Shown here: piece by piece, positions 46,230 through 49,041 of the stretch
How positions within the stretch are numbered: position 1 is the stretch's first letter
Layout: each line of letters opens with the position of its first letter
From: Burkholderiales bacterium
GTDB lineage: Bacteria; Pseudomonadota; Gammaproteobacteria; Burkholderiales; SG8-39
NCBI GenBank assembly: GCA_026417035.1
Contig: JAOAEA010000014.1
Span: 1 to 49,041, forward strand
DNA: 49,041 nt
Direction: 5' to 3'
Program-made: the position numbers and the translations under genes
Notes under the pieces: model-generated
Told to the model about the DNA's origin: nothing
The model's input: the letters and a program-made list of their open reading frames with translations, nothing else
The model's database searches: none

Positions 46230-47348
46230 TCAGGCCGCGACGCGCGCCTCGTCCGGCCCCGCCGCAGGCGGGAAGGCGACGATGTGGTCGGCCTCGAGCC
46301 GGATGCCGATCCGCTCTCCGATCGCGTGGTTGTGGTGGCTCGGCACCAGCGCGAGGACCTCCCGGCCGCTCGCGAGCCGCAGCGTGTAGAGGATGTCGGC
46401 GCCGCGGAACGCCTTGCGCACGACCTCGGCCTTCAGCGCCGAGGCGTCGTCGTGGATGATGTCGTCGGGCCGCAGCAGCACGTCGACCTGGCAGCCGCGG
46501 CCACAGCGGTCGCAGCCGATCTCGCACATCCTCGGGATGTCGCCGGTGAGGGTGCCGAGCTCGATCTCGACCTCGCGGCCGTTCAGCACGGCGCCCGGCA
46601 CGAGCACGCCCTGGCCGACGAAGTCGGCGATGAAGCGCGTCGCCGGGCGGTGGTAGAGGTTGTAGGGCGTGTCCCACTGCTCGATACGCCCGTCCTGCAT
46701 GATGCCGATCTCGTCGGCGATCGCGAACGCCTCGTGCTGGTCGTGCGTGACGAGCACCGCGGTGGTGTCGGTGCGTTTGATGACCTCGCGCACGTCCTGC
46801 CCGAGCCGCTCGCGCAGGTCGATGTCGAGGTTCGAGAACGGCTCGTCGAGCAACAGCAGGTCGGGCTGGGGCGCGAGCGCCCGCGCGAGCGCCACCCGCT
46901 GCTGCTGGCCGCCGGAGAGCTCGTGCGGGTACTTGTGCGCGTGGCCGGCGAGGCCCACCGACTCGACGAACTCGGCGACGCGCGCGTCGCGCTCGCGCCG
47001 CGCCAGGCCGCGCAGGCCGAACGCGACGTTCTCCGCGACCGTGAGGTGCGGGAACAGCGCGTAGTCCTGGAACACCATGCCGATGCGCCGCTTCTCGGGC
47101 GGCACCAGGCGCGCCGGGGCGCTCACGACCTCGCCCTTCAGTCGCACCTCGCCCGAGCGCACCGGCTCGAAGCCGGCGATCGCGCGAAGCACCGTGGTCT
47201 TGCCGCAGCCCGAGGGGCCCAGCAGGCACCCGATCGCGCCGCGCCGGAGCGCGAAGGAGAGCCCACGCACGACCGCGTGGCCGCCATAGGCGACCGAGAC
47301 GTCGCGGACGTCGAGGATCGTCTCGGGGAGGGGCGGAGAGGCGCTCAT
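46230..47348 (-). CDS. fbpC: ABC transporter ATP-binding protein, iron(III)-type, with a four-cysteine motif
   Basis: 372 residues. Walker A GPSGCGKT (44-51), Q-loop FQDYALFPH, signature LSGGQQQRVALARAL, Walker B LLLLDEP and switch VTHDQ are all intact. The C-terminal regulatory (TOBE-like) domain begins near 240 and contains C275-x3-C279-x2-C282-x3-C286, just before LLRPDDIIHDD. The family drives import of ferric ion delivered by a periplasmic binding protein. The four cysteines could hold iron, an Fe-S cluster or zinc and so sense metal; this is inference. It is divergent from the permease, with a Fur-box-like site in between; the periplasmic binding protein gene is not in the window. Confidence 0.88.
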   Translation of the reverse strand: MSASPPLPETILDVRDVSVAYGGHAVVRGLSFALRRGAIGCLLGPSGCGKTTVLRAIAGFEPVRSGEVRLKGEVVSAPARLVPPEKRRIGMVFQDYALFPHLTVAENVAFGLRGLARRERDARVAEFVESVGLAGHAHKYPHELSGGQQQRVALARALAPQPDLLLLDEPFSNLDIDLRERLGQDVREVIKRTDTTAVLVTHDQHEAFAIADEIGIMQDGRIEQWDTPYNLYHRPATRFIADFVGQGVLVPGAVLNGREVEIELGTLTGDIPRMCEIGCDRCGRGCQVDVLLRPDDIIHDDASALKAEVVRKAFRGADILYTLRLASGREVLALVPSHHNHAIGERIGIRLEADHIVAFPPAAGPDEARVAA

Positions 47349-47356
47349 GGGCCCGT

Positions 47357-47362
47357 ATTATA
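47357..47362 (-). promoter_or_regulatory. -10 element TATAAT for fbpC
   Basis: ATTATA on the plus strand reads TATAAT towards fbpC. It lies only 8 bases before the ATG, so the transcript would be nearly leaderless. A weak TTGTTA (47382-47387) with a 19-base spacer could be the -35 and lies within the Fur-box-like site. Confidence 0.5.
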
Positions 47363-47379
47363 GGGGAGTCAGGCACGTA

Positions 47380-47398
47380 AGTAACAAGAATCATTATT
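47380..47398. promoter_or_regulatory. Fur-box-like operator between the divergent iron ABC genes
   Basis: AGTAACAAGAATCATTATT matches 13 of 19 bases of the classical Fur box, including eight in a row (ATCATTAT). It overlaps the putative -35 region of fbpC, which suggests repression by iron-loaded Fur. This rests on sequence match and context alone. Confidence 0.5.
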
Positions 47399-47410
47399 GA
47401 TAAACTCGGC

Positions 47411-47425
47411 TCGACAGGGTGTCGA
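47411..47425 (+). other. Hairpin 1 in the permease leader
   Basis: TCGACA and TGTCGA form a perfect 6-bp stem with a GGG loop. A second stem follows at once: GGGGG (47430-47434) and CCCCC (47440-47444). Both lie in the leader before the permease gene. Confidence 0.4.
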
Positions 47426-47443
47426 AAGAGGGGGCACGTCCCC
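47421..47443 (+). repeat. Short dispersed repeat candidate, copy B
   Basis: Begins GTCGAA and contains GGGGGCACGTCCCC; closely similar to the intergenic stretch at 17210-17233. See copy A. Confidence 0.3.
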
Positions 47444-47469
47444 CGTGATCTCCGATTCAGGGGCTGCTG

Positions 47470-47535
47470 AAAAAGCGCTTCCCTCCCGAGCGCGCCGATC
47501 GTCGCGGCCGACGGGGAGTGCCGGGAAGCGTTTTT
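47470..47535 (+). other. Large inverted repeat in the permease leader
   Basis: AAAAAGCGCTTCCC (47470-47483) pairs with GGGAAGCGTTTTT (47523-47535), one base bulged, around a 39-base GC-rich loop. The T run on the right arm could make it terminator-like, 27 bases before the permease ATG, so it may be an attenuator or the ends of a tiny mobile repeat. Confidence 0.4.
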
Positions 47536-47561
47536 CGTTGGCCTTCTGACGCCTCGCTCCG

Positions 47562-48640
47562 ATGAACCAGGCTCCCGGCTCTTCCGCCGCCGCGCTCGCG
47601 CCCGCCCGGCACCGTCCGATCGGCGGCCTCGGCGTCGCCGCGCTCGCCATCGCCGCGCTCGTCCTCGCGCCGGTCGGCGCGGTGGTGGCGAACGTCTTCC
47701 TGCCGAGCGAAACCACGTGGTCGCACCTCGCGCAGACGGTGCTGCCGGGTTACGTGCTGAACACGCTCATCCTGCTCGCCGGCGTGGCGTTCGGCGTCGT
47801 CACGATGGGGGTCACGACCGCGTGGCTCGTCACGACCTGCCGTTTCCCGGGCAGCCGCGCACTCGAGTGGGCGCTCATCCTGCCGCTCGCGATGCCGGCG
47901 TACGTGATGGCCTACGCCTACACGGACTGGCTGCAGTTCGCCGGCCCGGTGCAGACGACGCTGCGCGAGCTCACCGGCTGGAAGGCGCGCGAGTACTGGT
48001 TCCCCGACGTGCGCTCGCTTCCCGGGGCGATCGCGATGCTCTCCTTCGCGCTCTATCCTTACGTGTACCTCCTCGCCCGCACCGCGTTCCTCGAACAGTC
48101 CTCGCGTGCGATCGAGGCGGGCCGGCTCGCGGGCTACAGCGCCTGGGGCAGCTTCTTCCGGGTCGCGCTGCCGCTCGCCCGGCCCGGCATCGCGGCGGGC
48201 TCGACGCTCGCGCTCATGGAGGCGCTCGCGGATTTCGGGACCGTGTCGTACTTCGGCGTGCAGACGTTCACGACGGGCGTGTACCGCGCGTGGTTGTCAC
48301 TTGGCGATGCGGTCGCCGCCGGGCAGCTCGCGACGACGATGCTCGCCTTCGTCGCGGTGCTGATCGCCGTCGAGCGCTGGAGCCGCGGCCGGGCACGCTT
48401 CGCCGTACCCGGCCACGGGAGCCGCGCCCGGCCGCGCGAGCTCGCGGGCTGGCGCGCCTGGCTCGCGACCGCCGCCAGCTTCGCCCCGCTCTTCTTCGGC
48501 TTCCTCCTCCCTGCCGCGGTGCTCGGCTGGATGGTCCTGCGCGAGGAGGAGCTCGTCGTCGGCAGCCGCTTCGCGGGGCTCGTCACGAACAGCTTCATCC
48601 TCGCGGCGCTGACGGCGGCGCTCGCGGCGGCGCTCGCCCT
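47562..48640 (+). CDS. fbpB: Iron-type ABC transporter permease, truncated by a chimeric join
   Basis: About 360 residues from ATG at 47562 are permease; the family is usually over 500 residues long. Visible are the first hydrophobic helices (GVAALAIAALVLAPVGAVV), the conserved LPLAMPAYVMAYAYTDWLQF and LSFALYPYVYLLARTAF, and the coupling-loop EAGRLAGYSAWGSFFRVALPLARPGI with its EAA-type Gly. The second permease half starts (about 310-355; VTNSFILAALTAALAAALAL) but does not continue: from about 48610-48645 the same frame reads as MnmC. This is almost certainly an assembly or library chimera. It pairs with the divergent fbpC gene. Confidence 0.85.
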
Positions 48641-49021
48641 TTGGCCGGAGCTCGCCGCACACGCCGCCGCCCTGCAGGGTCAGTGGAGCGAGCTCGTCCC
48701 CGGGTGGCACCGTTTCCGCTTCGCGCAGGGCCGCGTCAACCTGACGCTGGCGGTCGCCGATGCGCGCGACGCCCTCGCCGAAATGGACGTCCCCGCGGAC
48801 GCGTGGTTCCTCGACGGCTTCGCGCCCGCGAAGAATCCGCAGATGTGGACCACTGCGCTGCTTGACGAGGTGGGACGCCTCGCCCGGCCCGGCACCACGT
48901 TCGCCACCTACACGGCCGCGAGCGAGGTGCGGCGCGGCCTGGAGGCGGCCGGATTCGCGACGCAGCGGGTCCCGGGCTTCGGGCGCAAGCGCGAGATGCT
49001 GCGTGGCGAGATGCGGTCGGT
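48641..49021 (+). other. mnmC: Fragment of mnmC methyltransferase domain (chimeric contig end)
   Basis: About 127 residues match the N-terminal, SAM-dependent methyltransferase half of MnmC, the bifunctional tRNA 5-methylaminomethyl-2-thiouridine enzyme: WPELAAHAAALQGQW, DAWFLDGFAPAKNPQMW, FATYTAAS and GFGRKREMLRGE. Start and end of the gene are missing. It is in the same frame as the permease, probably by chance. Its left edge lies in GC-rich repeats (GCGGCGCTCGC) that could have favoured a false join. Confidence 0.8.
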
Positions 49022-49040
49022 CTGTCTCTTATACACATCT
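49022..49040. other. Nextera transposase adapter (mosaic end), not genomic
   Basis: CTGTCTCTTATACACATCT is the exact 19-base Nextera/Tn5 mosaic-end adapter. Read from the other strand it gives the well-known artefact peptide MCIRDR. The bases should be trimmed; the contig really ends at or before 49021. Confidence 0.97.
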
Positions 49041-49041
49041 G

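Noticed and set aside
44767..47394. An 875-codon minus-strand frame over the sugar dehydrogenase and ABC ATPase
   Set aside because: Shadow frame; both real genes on the same strand in other frames have full family motifs.
48736..49038. A minus-strand protein starting MCIRDR
   Set aside because: Its start is adapter sequence; MCIRDR is the translation of the Nextera mosaic end.

Overview
This window is a 49 kb, very GC-rich piece of a proteobacterial chromosome, most likely a betaproteobacterium. The main clue is the minus-strand run mltG-tmk-holB-pilZ-tatD, divergent from ygfZ and a DUF4936 gene, which is a common betaproteobacterial arrangement. A DUF1178 gene and a PEP-CTERM protein fit the same picture. 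No rRNA, tRNA, CRISPR array, integrase or intact insertion sequence was seen. The window is a draft contig. It starts inside a glycine-rich gene, and its last bases are a Nextera mosaic-end adapter preceded by a probable chimeric join.

Region 1 (1-18.7 kb) is the unusual part. It opens with the 3' 9.95 kb of a gene for a giant surface or secreted protein. The visible order is a glycine-rich/collagen-like head, two LamG-like domains, an SdrD-B-like domain, four PKD repeats, six cadherin-like repeats, then cohesin-dockerin-cohesin. A PEP-CTERM protein follows. Next comes a tight set of four genes: a DUF3467 protein, a membrane adaptor with two cytoplasmic GAF-like domains and a periplasmic HlyD part, a PqqD-like/M50 protease/HlyD fusion, and a short SecA-like ATPase. 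The SecA-like protein has the full helicase motor but ends before the helical wing, the two-helix finger and the C-terminal zinc tail. A separate HlyD-type adaptor and a small exported protein converge on this set from the other strand. I infer a dedicated export or assembly machine for the giant protein, with no ABC exporter or TolC in view.

Region 2 (18.7-30.1 kb) starts with a 566 bp gene-free stretch that contains an AT-rich islet, then a DUF1178 protein. A minus-strand oxidoreductase group follows (Zn-alcohol dehydrogenase, SDR, CurA/PTGR-like reductase). After it come housekeeping genes on the minus strand: ankyrin protein, tatD, pilZ, holB, tmk and mltG. Divergent from these are ygfZ, a DUF4936 gene and an NRDE/TANGO2 protein, with a GNAT enzyme converging on them.

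Region 3 (30.1-39.3 kb) has a fused class II aldolase/SDR enzyme overlapping mtnA by one base, which suggests a methylthioadenosine-derived sugar-phosphate salvage route. It also holds a transglutaminase-like lipoprotein, an L,D-transpeptidase, tadA, a methyltransferase-psd pair, a YbaY/NlpE-like envelope protein, and an odd fusion of a glutaredoxin-like start with half of a TauE/SafE permease.

Region 4 (39.3-49.0 kb) has a large acyl-CoA synthetase/GNAT protein, glutamine-dependent NAD synthetase, a TonB-like protein, a PQQ-type sugar dehydrogenase, and a divergent iron-type ABC pair (ATPase and permease) around a Fur-box-like site. The permease reading frame runs into a piece of mnmC and then into adapter sequence.
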